Shown: positions 36,934-46,197 of the stretch, piece by piece
Position numbering within the stretch: position 1 is the first letter of the stretch
Layout: each line of letters begins with the position of its first letter
Assembly: GCF_023036475.1 (NCBI RefSeq)
Contig: NZ_JAJQKI010000002.1
Location: 372,001 to 436,000 of the forward strand
DNA from: Bacillus pinisoli
GTDB lineage: Bacteria > Bacillota > Bacilli > Bacillales > SA4
Length of the DNA: 64,000 nucleotides
Direction of reading: 5' to 3'
Notes under the pieces: generated by a model
Databases searched by the model: none
Seen by the model: only the letters and a program-made list of their open reading frames with translations
Told to the model about the DNA's origin: nothing
Translations under genes and position numbers: made by a program

Positions 36934-37036
36934 CGGATATTCCCCCTAGTCACTTTTTTATTCATACATATGCGACTGGTAGAAAAGATAGACATAGAAT
37001 AGTTGAACCCTAGCATAATTTTCTCTTTTTTTTCTG

Positions 37037-37807
37037 TTATCTCTCTTTTGAAAGAAATTTTTGAACGGCTTCATGATGCTCTTTAGATGCCCAAAGTTTA
37101 GCGCATTGCTGAATCTCTTTGCTCATTCGTTCCTTTAAGGAGCCTGCCTCCCATTTTCTAACCGCCATCTCTTTGTAAGCCGATAATACAGAGGCATTAC
37201 TAGTAGCAATTACTTGCTCAATCCAGTTGATCCCTTCATTGAACCAATTTGATTCTCCTAAAATATGGTTGATATAACCCTTCTCTTTTCCCCATTCAGC
37301 TGATTGAATGGTAGCAGAATATAATAATTCAGAAGCTATATGAAATGGAAGCTTTTCTAAGAGAATAGTACCACCACCCCATCCAGTTGTAATAGCTAAT
37401 CTACCTTGGATAAAACCTATCCTTGTATTTGGTCTGGCAATTCTAAAGTCACATGCACTCGCTAATTCCATTCCACCTCCAATGGCAATACCATTTAGTA
37501 ATGCGAAGGTCGGCCTTTTAAGAGTTAATAATTTATATAAGATGTTTCCCATTTTGGAGAGCATTCCGTATGCTTCTTCTTCTGTATGTAGGTCACTAAA
37601 ACTCGATAAATCTCCACCCGAACAAAACGCTTGCTCTCCTCTACCAGTTATCATAAACGCTTTACATCGATGATCTGCATTTATTTCATCCAAGATGTGC
37701 TCCAGTTCATCCATTACCTGATAATCAATGGCATTTCGAACATTTGACCGTTCAATAGTAGCGATGACCATACCACTATTTTTTCTTACCACACTTACTT
37801 TCTCCAC
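37037..37807 (-). CDS. enoyl-CoA hydratase/isomerase family protein
   Basis: A 256-residue crotonase-fold protein. The CoA oxyanion-hole segments are present: AFCSGGDLSSF (60-70) and NGIAIGGGMELASACDF (105-121). At the first catalytic Glu position of hydratases (E144 in rat) the sequence reads IGFIQGRLAI, so Q134 replaces it; the second (E164 type) is present as E160 in ASELLY. That pattern fits an isomerase or another crotonase reaction better than a classical hydratase. GWGGG (142-146) follows. The gene is not in B. subtilis at this place (between gerR and rpmF). Its link to the nearby carboxylase genes is only positional. Confidence 0.83.
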   Translation of the reverse strand: MEKVSVVRKNSGMVIATIERSNVRNAIDYQVMDELEHILDEINADHRCKAFMITGRGEQAFCSGGDLSSFSDLHTEEEAYGMLSKMGNILYKLLTLKRPTFALLNGIAIGGGMELASACDFRIARPNTRIGFIQGRLAITTGWGGGTILLEKLPFHIASELLYSATIQSAEWGKEKGYINHILGESNWFNEGINWIEQVIATSNASVLSAYKEMAVRKWEAGSLKERMSKEIQQCAKLWASKEHHEAVQKFLSKER

Positions 37808-37901
37808 ACTTTCTCCCCCTTATATTGCTTATGGTTCGTCATGGAAGTAATTACACAGAATAATCTCTTCACTTCCAGTAAAATTATATAAAATGGTATA
37901 G

Positions 37902-37928
37902 AAAAAACCGTACTAAAAATAGTACGGT
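37902..37928 (-). terminator. rho-independent terminator after rpmF
   Basis: On the minus strand ACCGTACTA / TAGTACGGT with a short A/T loop, then TTTTTTC. Confidence 0.92.
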
Positions 37929-37944
37929 CTTGGATTTGTGTAAA

Positions 37945-38118
37945 TTATTTGTTTACAACATCTTTCCCTTTGTATGTTCCACATTCTTTACATACACGGT
38001 GAGCTAATTTCATCTCACCACAGTTAGGGCAAGCCACCATTCCAGGAATTTCTAACTTGAAATGTGTACGGCGCTTTCTCTTTGCAGTTTTAGATGTTCT
38101 TCTAAAAGGTACAGCCAT
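37945..38118 (-). CDS. rpmF: 50S ribosomal protein L32
   Basis: A 57-residue basic ribosomal protein, [20 protein letters not shown] followed by a zinc ribbon with C30, C33, C43 and C46, so it is the zinc-binding (C+) form. The start at 38118 follows AAGGAGGTGGG; the frame upstream is not used. It lies 59 nt after ylbN, the conserved yceD-rpmF pair. Confidence 0.97.
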   Translation of the reverse strand: MAVPFRRTSKTAKRKRRTHFKLEIPGMVACPNCGEMKLAHRVCKECGTYKGKDVVNK

Positions 38119-38177
38119 TCTTCCCACCTCCTTAAAAAATGAACTAGTAAGAGAATGTTTCAAATAAACACGCTCTA

Positions 38178-38690
38178 TTACTTATCGTTTTCAAAAAATT
38201 TCGCTAATCCAGCTAAACGCGGATCAACTTTTTCTTCTTTTTCTAGTTCGGTTATAACTTGCCAATCCTTACCAGACTGTGGAGCACTCTCTTCTTTATT
38301 AGGATTCTCTGCAAATACTTGCATCGGAATTTCAAGAAGAATATTTTCCATGATTACAGGAAGCAAGTCCACTACTTCTCCATCTGTTTCATGAAAATCC
38401 TCATCCACCTCGTAATCAACAGGCTGAAGGAGGAAATGCTCTGTTGTTGTAATGTCAAAAGGTAACTTAACATCTACTAAAGTTCTAGAACAAGGTAATA
38501 CAAGTGTTCCAGCTATCTGTAGATGAAAGGTTGCTTTATCACTACTGACATCAACTTTTCCAATAACGTGTACTGGAGATGTGTCTCTGATTTCGTGATC
38601 CATTTTTTTCAATTCACTTACATCAACCGTTTCGTCTATCAAAAGTGGTTTATGCTGATATTTTTTTAACTGATGTACATGCCATTTCAC
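38178..38690 (-). CDS. ylbN: DUF177/YceD family protein YlbN
   Basis: A 170-residue protein of the YceD/DUF177 family, encoded before rpmF in most bacteria and linked to 23S rRNA accumulation in E. coli and plants. Conserved parts: [20 protein letters not shown] (about 75-94), [13 protein letters not shown] and [20 protein letters not shown]. The C-terminus, [15 protein letters not shown], is the typical Bacillus end. Exact biochemical role unknown. Confidence 0.92.
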   Translation of the reverse strand: MKWHVHQLKKYQHKPLLIDETVDVSELKKMDHEIRDTSPVHVIGKVDVSSDKATFHLQIAGTLVLPCSRTLVDVKLPFDITTTEHFLLQPVDYEVDEDFHETDGEVVDLLPVIMENILLEIPMQVFAENPNKEESAPQSGKDWQVITELEKEEKVDPRLAGLAKFFENDK

Positions 38691-39011
38691 AAATGATCAC
38701 CTCAAGGCAACAAAGGTAATTATAGCTTTCTACAATTGAATTGTCAATATTTTTTCTTTACACTATACTTAATTAAAAGAAAAGGTTGTAGACAACCGAT
38801 TTCACCATTATCTATTAAGGAAAAACCCCTGTTAATAATGTAATTAATTGATTCAAGCTACTCTTCACACTTTATCATGTTTTCATTTAATATGCCAATT
38901 GACGAATTAAACTAATCACCATTTTATTATGATTCTTCTGTATATACAACCAATTTTTAAGTGCTGTATGCTAAACCTAATGCTTTTTCCATATATAAAG
39001 GAGGCCTGTTT

Positions 39012-40256
39012 ATGAAGACAGCCGGAGTTATTGTAGAATATAATCCTTTTCACAATGGACATTTGTATCACTTACAACAATCAAAAAAAACGACTAACGC
39101 TGATTGTATGGTTGCTGTCATGAGTGGTTTTTTCCTTCAACGGGGCGAACCTGCTCTCGTTTCTAAATGGATTCGTACAAAAATGGCACTTCTTGCTGGC
39201 GTTGATTTAGTAATAGAATTACCCTATGCTTTTGCTACTCAGAAGGCAGAAATATTCGCAAACGGAGCAATTTCAATATTAGAAGCCTTAGGAGTAAATG
39301 AAGTTTGTTTTGGCAGTGAATCAGGAAATATTGAAGATTTTACAAACACCGTTCAAGTTATGCTAGAAAAAAAGGATGATTTTGACTCATACATACATAC
39401 TTTCAGCAGAGAAGGTAACAGCTTTCCAAAATCGGCATCCCTGGCATTTCAAATGTTACATATTAAAGAGAATGTCGTTGACCTTTCCCTTCCTAATAAC
39501 ATATTAGGCTATCATTATGTCAAAGCAATTTATGATCAAAAGGCAAATATTGTCCCTAAGACAATAATAAGGACTGGAGCAAACTATCATGATGAACACT
39601 TTAGCTCTGCTTCTATTGCTAGCGCCACAAGTATACGTAAGGCCTTGTTTACAAAAGGGCAATTACATGAAATAGACTCATATGTACCGGACTCAACGTT
39701 TACAGAGTTGGCAAATTATAAAAATCAGTTTCACAAATTCCACCAATGGGAAGATTACTTTCATCTACTAAAATATAAAGTGTTGACGTCTTCTTCTTCT
39801 GAGCTTGAATCTATATATGAAATGGAGGAAGGGCTTGAACATAGGATTATCTCCCATATGAAAAAGGCAAAAAGCTTTCAGGAGTTTATGGAAGGTGTCA
39901 AAACAAAAAGATACACATGGACCAGACTGCAAAGACTGTGCACACATATCTTAACAAATACTACTAAACCAGTAATGGTAAATGTGTTAAATGAAAATAA
40001 TGCATCATACATTCGTCTATTGGGGATGAGTGAAACAGGAAGGTCTTTTCTTCAACAACAAAAGAAAAATGTTACGTTGCCAATCATCTCAAAACTATCT
40101 AGTTTTACAAATAAACAACTAGAGTTAGATGTTAAAGCAGCACATACTTATGGAATGATTTTTGATGAGCCCATGCGTACTGAATGGTTTCAGACTGAAT
40201 TTTCTACTCCTCCCATTCGTTATAATAAAGAAAATAGGGAATTTATTATGTCATAA
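39012..40256 (+). CDS. tmcAL: tRNA(Met) cytidine acetate ligase TmcAL (YlbM)
   Basis: A 414-residue nucleotidyltransferase-fold enzyme that forms N4-acetylcytidine at the wobble position of elongator tRNA-Met using acetate and ATP. It starts MKTAGVIVEYNPFHNGHLYH, with the HxGH-type motif HNGH (14-17). GFFLQRGEPALVSKW follows near residue 45, and ATSIRKAL near 205. ATG at 39012 has AAAGGAGGCC upstream; the frame is open to 38961. It is divergent from ylbN across a 321-nt gap in which I see nothing else. Confidence 0.95.
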   Translation: MKTAGVIVEYNPFHNGHLYHLQQSKKTTNADCMVAVMSGFFLQRGEPALVSKWIRTKMALLAGVDLVIELPYAFATQKAEIFANGAISILEALGVNEVCFGSESGNIEDFTNTVQVMLEKKDDFDSYIHTFSREGNSFPKSASLAFQMLHIKENVVDLSLPNNILGYHYVKAIYDQKANIVPKTIIRTGANYHDEHFSSASIASATSIRKALFTKGQLHEIDSYVPDSTFTELANYKNQFHKFHQWEDYFHLLKYKVLTSSSSELESIYEMEEGLEHRIISHMKKAKSFQEFMEGVKTKRYTWTRLQRLCTHILTNTTKPVMVNVLNENNASYIRLLGMSETGRSFLQQQKKNVTLPIISKLSSFTNKQLELDVKAAHTYGMIFDEPMRTEWFQTEFSTPPIRYNKENREFIMS

Positions 40257-40257
40257 A

Positions 40258-40297
40258 AAATAGGAAGAGACTGACTAACAGTCTCTTCCTATTTTTG
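40258..40297 (+). terminator. bidirectional terminator between tmcAL and ylbL
   Basis: AGGAAGAGACTG / CAGTCTCTTCCT (12 bp, 5-nt loop) flanked by A-run and ATTTTTG. It serves both convergent genes and overlaps the ylbL stop codon. Confidence 0.93.
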
Positions 40298-41317
40298 TTG
40301 TTCAACTGATTGTAAAAATCTTATTGCATCATCTAAAGTATCTATTGGGATAATTTTCATATCAGTTCCCAATTCGTTAGCAGTGTGAACTGCATCTGTG
40401 TAATTGGAGTCAGTTGCCCCCTGTTCACTTGGTGCAAGGAAGTAGTCAGCGCCAGCCTTATCGGCAGCCACAATTTTATGAACAATGCCTCCAATTGGAC
40501 CCACTACCCCTTCATAACTCATCGTACCGGTACCAGCAATTTTATAGCCTTTTGTTAAATCACCTTCTGTCAACTGATTATAGATCTCAAGCGTAAACAT
40601 TAAACCAGCAGAAGGACCTCCAACGGCATTTGTATCAATTTTGACTTCAGGTTGAACATCAATGTCACGATCCGTCACAAGCGAGATTCCTACCCCAGTT
40701 TTGGTTGGCTCCGTTGGAAAGGGACTAATGATGATTTGTTTTTTCATCACTTCTCCCTCTCGTTCTATTGATAATTCAACTTGATCACCTTTTTCTAAAT
40801 TCCCAACATATTCAATAAATTCTTCTGAACTAAGAAGTGGCTTATTGTCGACTTCAAAAATCCGATCTCCCACTTCAAGCTTTCCCTTTGCATCCATACC
40901 TTCAATAACACTCATAACAAAAACACCGTTGTATTTATATTCAACAGGCCTATTGGCTAATTCATAAGCAACAGCGATTGCAACATTCTGTGAAGTATCC
41001 ATCATATGTAACTGCCTATAGAAATACTCTTGATCTGTTTCCCCATGAACTCTCATTCTTTCAGCAGGTATTAATTCATAATATGGTGCTACCTTTGCCC
41101 AAAGATATGTCAGCACATTGACCTTTCCACGGCTTACCCCAACGGTTGTCATCATAAATTTACCTTCTGCTGCATCTCCGCCATCTACTTCAATAATCGG
41201 TGAAAGTTCATAAGCATCCCCAGGCATATTCAGGTAATAAGGAAGTTTTATTATGTTTAATCCCACTACTACAATCGTCGCAAAAATAAATAAAGCTATT
41301 TTTTTATTCTTACTCAC
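40289..41317 (-). CDS. ylbL: PDZ-Lon-like membrane serine protease YlbL
   Basis: A 342-residue membrane-anchored protease: one N-terminal membrane helix (about 8-26), a PDZ domain (about 125-200; GVFVMSVIEGMDAKGKLEVG, DRIFEVDN) and a Lon-type catalytic domain. The Ser-Lys dyad is S236 in GGPSAGL and K281 in GGIVHKIVAA. B. subtilis YlbL degrades the SOS division inhibitor YneA together with CtpA. GTG at 41317 is chosen because AAGGAG lies just upstream inside ylbK; the two genes overlap by 8 nt. Confidence 0.92.
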   Translation of the reverse strand: MSKNKKIALFIFATIVVVGLNIIKLPYYLNMPGDAYELSPIIEVDGGDAAEGKFMMTTVGVSRGKVNVLTYLWAKVAPYYELIPAERMRVHGETDQEYFYRQLHMMDTSQNVAIAVAYELANRPVEYKYNGVFVMSVIEGMDAKGKLEVGDRIFEVDNKPLLSSEEFIEYVGNLEKGDQVELSIEREGEVMKKQIIISPFPTEPTKTGVGISLVTDRDIDVQPEVKIDTNAVGGPSAGLMFTLEIYNQLTEGDLTKGYKIAGTGTMSYEGVVGPIGGIVHKIVAADKAGADYFLAPSEQGATDSNYTDAVHTANELGTDMKIIPIDTLDDAIRFLQSVEQQK

Positions 41318-42101
41318 CCTTTTTCTCCTTCCAACTTTCAATCACTTCTTGTATGGCCGGTAGCAATAATAACGCTTCCTCTTCCCCCATTTTAATAATT
41401 TCTTCAATATTGGTAAATGCCCTTGCGCTAAATACACCAACCTTAGGCTTAATGGTTATGTCCGAATCATTTACTACATATTTGACAAGTTCATCTTGCA
41501 TAAGCTCAATACTTTGCATGATAACATCAAATATAGAAGAAATCTCTTCTACTACTTTACCATTATTGACATCTACAGCAATCACAATATCAGCACCCAT
41601 ATCTCTAGCTACAGTAACAGGAAGACGATCAATGACGCCACCGTCGACAAGGACCCTTCCGTTTTTCTTCTCAGGCACAAATATACCTGGTATAGAAATG
41701 CTTGCCCTGACTGCATCTGTAACAGGTCCTTCCCTGAATACGACTCTCTCGCCCTTCAATAAATCCGTTGCTACAATAGCTAAAGGAATATTCAAATCCT
41801 CTATATTTTTCCCTTGAGTAAATACCTTTATCAATTCTTTCACTCGATTTCCAGAGATAAACCCCATTTTAGGTACGGTAAAATCAAGATAATACTTCCG
41901 TTTAAACGCGAGTGCTAGATTGTATAAGCGGTCAATTCCAAGTCCCGCTCCATAAAAACTCCCAATCAGTGCCCCCATACTGCTTCCTGCAATATAATCT
42001 ATTGGAATATCATGATCCAACAACACTTTTATTACACCAAGATGTGCAAACCCTCTTGCACCACCAGAACCAAGTGCTAGACCAATTTTAGGTTGTCTCA
42101 A
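41310..42101 (-). CDS. ylbK: patatin-like phospholipase YlbK
   Basis: A 263-residue patatin-fold lipid acyl hydrolase. The oxyanion motif is GSGGARGFAHLG (10-21), the nucleophile elbow GSSMGA (Ser at about 40) and the second catalytic residue in VDGGVIDRLPV. The start is TTG at 42101, giving MRQPKIGLALGSGG like B. subtilis YlbK; GGAG lies 9 nt upstream. The ATG at 42110 is too near that site. Natural substrate unknown. It is coupled to ylbL. Confidence 0.9.
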   Translation of the reverse strand: MRQPKIGLALGSGGARGFAHLGVIKVLLDHDIPIDYIAGSSMGALIGSFYGAGLGIDRLYNLALAFKRKYYLDFTVPKMGFISGNRVKELIKVFTQGKNIEDLNIPLAIVATDLLKGERVVFREGPVTDAVRASISIPGIFVPEKKNGRVLVDGGVIDRLPVTVARDMGADIVIAVDVNNGKVVEEISSIFDVIMQSIELMQDELVKYVVNDSDITIKPKVGVFSARAFTNIEEIIKMGEEEALLLLPAIQEVIESWKEKKGE

Positions 42102-42225
42102 GCATATCATCTCCAGTTCATTTTTTCATGTTATATACAGAACATTTAGAGAGTGCCTGTACTTTTCTAGAATATTTTCGCTTATTTTATTGTATTCTTA
42201 TGGTCTAAATCCGCCACCCCTTTAC

Positions 42226-42256
42226 GTATATTGGTACTATTGGTGGGACAAACAAT
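42226..42256 (+). promoter_or_regulatory. candidate sigma-E promoter of ylbJ
   Basis: GTATATT (42226-42232) resembles the sigma-E -35, and CAAACAAT (42249-42256) matches its -10 consensus CATACANT at 7 of 8 positions. The spacer is 16 bp, slightly long. ylbJ is a sigma-E gene in B. subtilis. Confidence 0.4.
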
Positions 42257-42332
42257 GGCTATTTTATTGCTTATCCCTACATTCTTACTCAGCTTAGCTC
42301 TAATTTAGAAGTCTTACATAGGAGGCATTACG

Positions 42333-43550
42333 TTGACGTTATCGAGATTCAAGACCGTCTTATTAGCAACTTTTGTTACATTAATGGCTATCTCATTAAT
42401 CACTTTTCCTAAAGCCTCATTTGAAGCTTCTCTTAATGGATTAGATATGTGGTGGAGGATTGTATTTCCTTCTCTATTACCTTTTTTTATTGTTTCTGAA
42501 ATGCTGATTGGGTTTGGCGTCGTTAAGTTTATAGGAGTCGTGTTGGAGCCGATTATGAGACCGATCTTTCGTGTTCCAGGTGTAGGTGGGTTTGTTTGGG
42601 CAATGGGTATGGCTTCTGGCTTTCCAGCTGGCGCAAAGTTTACAGCAAGAATGCGACAAGAAGAGCAGTTGACAAAGATTGAAGCTGAACGTCTTGTTTC
42701 TTTTACTAACTCTTCAAATCCTTTATTTATTTTTGGTGCTGTTGCCGTAGGTTTCTTTGGTAACCCTAAAGTAGGATTGCTTCTTGCTCTTGCTCATTAT
42801 ATTGGTAATGTTTGTGTAGGGTTGATGATGAGGTTTCATGGACATTCAACCGAAACGAATGACCAAAAAGAAGAGAGTAGAAGATTTTCAATTATGGATG
42901 CCTTTCGAGTGTTACATCGGACGAGATTAGAGGAGAAACGCCCCCTTGGTAAAATGTTAGGAGATGCTGTGACATCTTCCATTCAGACTTTACTAATGAT
43001 TGGTGGGTTCATAATTTTATTTTCTGTTTTAAACCGTCTATTAACTTTAGTTCATGTGACCGATCTTTTTGGACTCTTACTTTCTGTTCTGTTCCAAACA
43101 TTACATCTCTCAACAGAATTAAGTGTTCCCCTTATCTCAGGACTTTTTGAGATTACATTAGGAAGTGATTTGACTAGCAAAACTGACGCAGATTTATTAG
43201 GAAAGGTAATCATCGTAAGTTTTATTCTTGGTTTCTGCGGTTTCTCTGTTCAGGCTCAAGTGGCTAGTATATTGTCAGATACAGATATTCGTTTTAAACC
43301 ATTTTTTATTGCTCGACTCTTTCACGGATTATTTGCGAGCATTTTTGCTCTTATCCTTTGGAAGCCCATATATGTTAATCTACAGGCTTTTGAATCTGAA
43401 AGTACTGTCCCAGTGATGAAGTGGTTAGAGGATTCCGCCACCTATTCAACTACACTTTTTAACCAGGTCACAACGTTCGGCCCTATCTTTACCATTCTTT
43501 CACTTTGTATTTATATTGTCATACTTACTAGAAGAAGTTTTATTAGATAA
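42333..43550 (+). CDS. ylbJ: sporulation integral membrane protein YlbJ
   Basis: A 405-residue polytopic membrane protein of the nucleoside-recognition (Gate) domain family, about 8-9 helices. Conserved stretches: WWRIVFPSLLPFFIVSEMLIG (about 41-61), MGMASGFPAGAKFTARMR, FTNSSNPLFIFGAVAVGFFG, ISGLFEITLGS and GFCGFSVQAQVASIL. B. subtilis YlbJ is made in the mother cell under sigma-E and needed for heat-resistant spores. The start is TTG at 42333 with TAGGAGG upstream. It is divergent from ylbK. Confidence 0.93.
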   Translation: MTLSRFKTVLLATFVTLMAISLITFPKASFEASLNGLDMWWRIVFPSLLPFFIVSEMLIGFGVVKFIGVVLEPIMRPIFRVPGVGGFVWAMGMASGFPAGAKFTARMRQEEQLTKIEAERLVSFTNSSNPLFIFGAVAVGFFGNPKVGLLLALAHYIGNVCVGLMMRFHGHSTETNDQKEESRRFSIMDAFRVLHRTRLEEKRPLGKMLGDAVTSSIQTLLMIGGFIILFSVLNRLLTLVHVTDLFGLLLSVLFQTLHLSTELSVPLISGLFEITLGSDLTSKTDADLLGKVIIVSFILGFCGFSVQAQVASILSDTDIRFKPFFIARLFHGLFASIFALILWKPIYVNLQAFESESTVPVMKWLEDSATYSTTLFNQVTTFGPIFTILSLCIYIVILTRRSFIR

Positions 43551-43551
43551 A

Positions 43552-43649
43552 AGGCTCTTTTCTAAACGATAAATACGGGATTTATCGTTAAAAGTGAGCT
43601 TGACTTTTAATAAAGTAGATTAGAAAACAACAACGTTTTAGAAATAAGC
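43552..43649. repeat. MITE-like element with inverted ends (copy A)
   Basis: About 98 bp directly after ylbJ. The left end GGCTCTTTTCTAAACG and the right end, read inverted, GGCTTATTTCTAAAACG agree at about 14 of 16 positions. An internal hairpin AACGATAAAT/ATTTATCGTT (43564-43588) could also act as the ylbJ terminator. No coding potential. It is related in its ends to 45215-45332 and 30710-30740. Confidence 0.5.
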
Positions 43650-43779
43650 CAGATAAGGGTCTCGGGACATGACTATATCAATCTACTTCAAACAAGAATA
43701 ATTTCGTAATTATTTTATTGATTATATATACTTTCTTAAAATACTTGTTACTTTTTAATTCAGCTTCCCCTTGAAAAAC

Positions 43780-43990
43780 AAGTGCGTTCCATTGCACTTC
43801 AAACACTCTCTTTCCGAGGGGAGATAAGAAGGGTATTTTCACTAACGTGAAAAACCCCACTCCTCGGCTTCGCCTGCGGGGTCTCAACCTCTTTTTCCCG
43901 CAGGACTTTGAATTTTCTTCTCTGAATGGGCCCACGCACAAAGGAAATGCGGATGCATTTTCGAGGAGTCGAGTGTCTTTCGCTTCATTT
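43780..43990. repeat. GC-rich structured intergenic repeat (diverged copy 2)
   Basis: Inverted relative to the copy at 5436-5569. On the minus strand it has CCTGCGGG ... CCCCGCAGG around GGTTGAGA, then GCCGAGGAG and CCCTCGGAAAGAGAGTG, the same order of motifs as copy 1, with extra material, including a TTTTCAC/GTGAAAA hairpin. Part of this region is open on the minus strand (43678-43941), but that frame is low-complexity and lacks a start with a ribosome binding site. Nothing else occupies 43650-44025. Confidence 0.55.
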
Positions 43991-44025
43991 CACTAATCAT
44001 TAAAAATAGTATGCATCGACAAATT

Positions 44026-44084
44026 AAAACCCGAACTATAAGGTGAAGGATTCATTTTAAAAGTCACCAAATAGATCGGGTTTA
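44026..44084 (-). terminator. long imperfect terminator hairpin after coaD
   Basis: On the minus strand AAACCCGA...CTAT...GGTGA pairs with TCACC...ATAG...TCGGGTTT around small bulges, then TAATTT. It ends rsmD-coaD transcription. Confidence 0.7.
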
Positions 44085-44100
44085 TTATTGTCTGGAATAC

Positions 44101-45175
<1,075 letters not shown>

Positions 45176-45214
45176 ATTTTCACAACCTTCTAGTAGCATA
45201 AATGAATTTTTAAT

Positions 45215-45332
45215 TAGGCTCTTTTCTCACACTTTGTTGCTTTTAGTATATTTAGATGAATAGCCTGTCGTCGTTCCATTGTGCTATCAATAAATGTGTT
45301 TAAAAGTAAGAATCTTTGCGAAAAGAGCCTTT
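45215..45332. repeat. MITE-like element with inverted ends (copy B)
   Basis: About 118 bp beginning AGGCTCTTTTCTCACACTTT and ending, read inverted, AGGCTCTTTTCGCAAAGATT; the first ~12 bases of both ends match. The left end also matches 30710-30740 over ~25 bases. No gene inside. It lies between rsmD and the small RNA promoter. Confidence 0.55.
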
Positions 45333-45398
45333 ATAAACAACCCTATCCTACCATAAATGGAAAAAAATCAAAACTATACAAATAAAATATTGACATAA

Positions 45399-45428
45399 TG
45401 TATAGCAGTATCTCTTTTGGTCATACTT
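45399..45428 (+). promoter_or_regulatory. sigma-F/sigma-G-type promoter of the CsfG RNA
   Basis: TGTATA (45399-45404) and CATACTT (45422-45428) are 17 bp apart, close to the forespore consensus GNATA ... CATNNTA. The bases GG just before the -10 (GGTCATACTT) also suit sigma-F. Predicted start near 45435, at the first hairpin of the RNA. Confidence 0.75.
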
Positions 45429-45434
45429 AGTAGT

Positions 45435-45597
45435 AACAACATCCTTATGCGTGATGTTGTTGCCAACCGCGGAGAAGACTTACGTTTCCCCATAAGTTCT
45501 TCCTCCGGTTTCTCCTCTCCCTTTGCCTTCTTACTCTTAAAGCTCGCTTTAAGGAATAGAAGGACCCTGCAGTGTGAAGAACTGCAGGGATTTTTTT
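45435..45597 (+). ncRNA. csfG: sporulation small RNA CsfG (predicted)
   Basis: About 163 nt. A 5' hairpin AACAACATC/GATGTTGTT (45435-45461) is followed by a pyrimidine-rich single-stranded centre (about 45481-45540) with TTTCCCC, CTTCCTCCGG and CTCCTCTCCCTTT. These are complementary to GGAGG-type ribosome binding sites. A terminator hairpin CCCTGCAGT/ACTGCAGGG then TTTTTTT ends at 45597. In B. subtilis the forespore RNA CsfG lies between ylbG and ylbH (rsmD); this locus is the same, with one extra gene. The promoter is of the forespore type. A 62-codon frame crosses it, but it runs into the terminator and has no ribosome binding site. Confidence 0.82.
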
Positions 45598-45735
45598 ATG
45601 GGTAGGAAAACATCAGCAGCGTTTAACAAGTACTATAAATTTGAAAATACACGTATTAACTGACTGACACTCCTGGTTTTATCATGTATGATAATGGAGA
45701 AGATTGAATAGAGTTTTAGAAGGGAAGTTTGTAGT

Positions 45736-46125
45736 ATGATTCAACGCTTTATAGAACTTGGTGAAGGGTATTCAGATCTCTATGAGCTAATAGAAATTGC
45801 CAAATCAAATCAACACCGTGTAAAGAGATTGCTTGCCTTACAAACAGTAGATGGAGATAAAACTGTCCTATCCTTAGCAGTCGTATTGCATCCAGCAGAC
45901 GTTGGAAAGTTCCAACCAATCTACATTTGCAGAGAAGGGCTACCTGTTAATCCTCTGAAAAAGAGTCAACGTTTCGAACTGTTTGAGGCATTAAGTGAGG
46001 AACTGCAGCAACAAATCATCACCTTTAAAATCAAACCATCGTCTGCATTTGCTGAAAAAGAACTATATTACCAGTACGTGATTGGCATTTTAAGGCTTCA
46101 TCATATGATTCCTCCACTTTCATAG
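45736..46125 (+). CDS. conserved hypothetical protein (DUF7147-like)
   Basis: A 129-residue soluble protein, MIQRFIELGEGYSDLYELIE with a mixed alpha/beta look (LLALQTVDGDKTVLSLAVVL, FQPIYICREGLP). I recall similar ~130-residue proteins beside ylbG in other Bacillus, sometimes labelled methylthioribose kinase or DUF7147. It is far too short for a kinase and shows no nucleotide-binding loop. Function unknown. The start follows GAAGGG. It lies between csfG and ylbG and is absent there in B. subtilis. Confidence 0.75.
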   Translation: MIQRFIELGEGYSDLYELIEIAKSNQHRVKRLLALQTVDGDKTVLSLAVVLHPADVGKFQPIYICREGLPVNPLKKSQRFELFEALSEELQQQIITFKIKPSSAFAEKELYYQYVIGILRLHHMIPPLS

Positions 46126-46134
46126 TGGAACATT

Positions 46135-46163
46135 AAAAAAGGCCCGCTTTTTAAAGCAGGCCT
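46135..46163 (-). terminator. terminator between the DUF7147-like gene and ylbG
   Basis: AGGCCxGCTTT / AAAGCAGGCCT hairpin. On the minus strand it is followed by TTTTTTAATG, so it mainly serves ylbG; the plus side has fewer T residues. Confidence 0.85.
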
Positions 46164-46197
46164 CATTTATGTATTCTCTATACAATCCTTTGTAATC

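Noticed and set aside
43678..43941. 87-codon minus-strand frame in the coaD-ylbJ gap
   Set aside because: It reads through a GC-rich structured repeat; the product is low complexity and the start has no ribosome binding site.
45417..45605. 62-codon plus-strand frame inside the CsfG region
   Set aside because: It begins upstream of the predicted RNA start, runs through the terminator and lacks a ribosome binding site; the promoter/hairpin/terminator layout fits a non-coding RNA.
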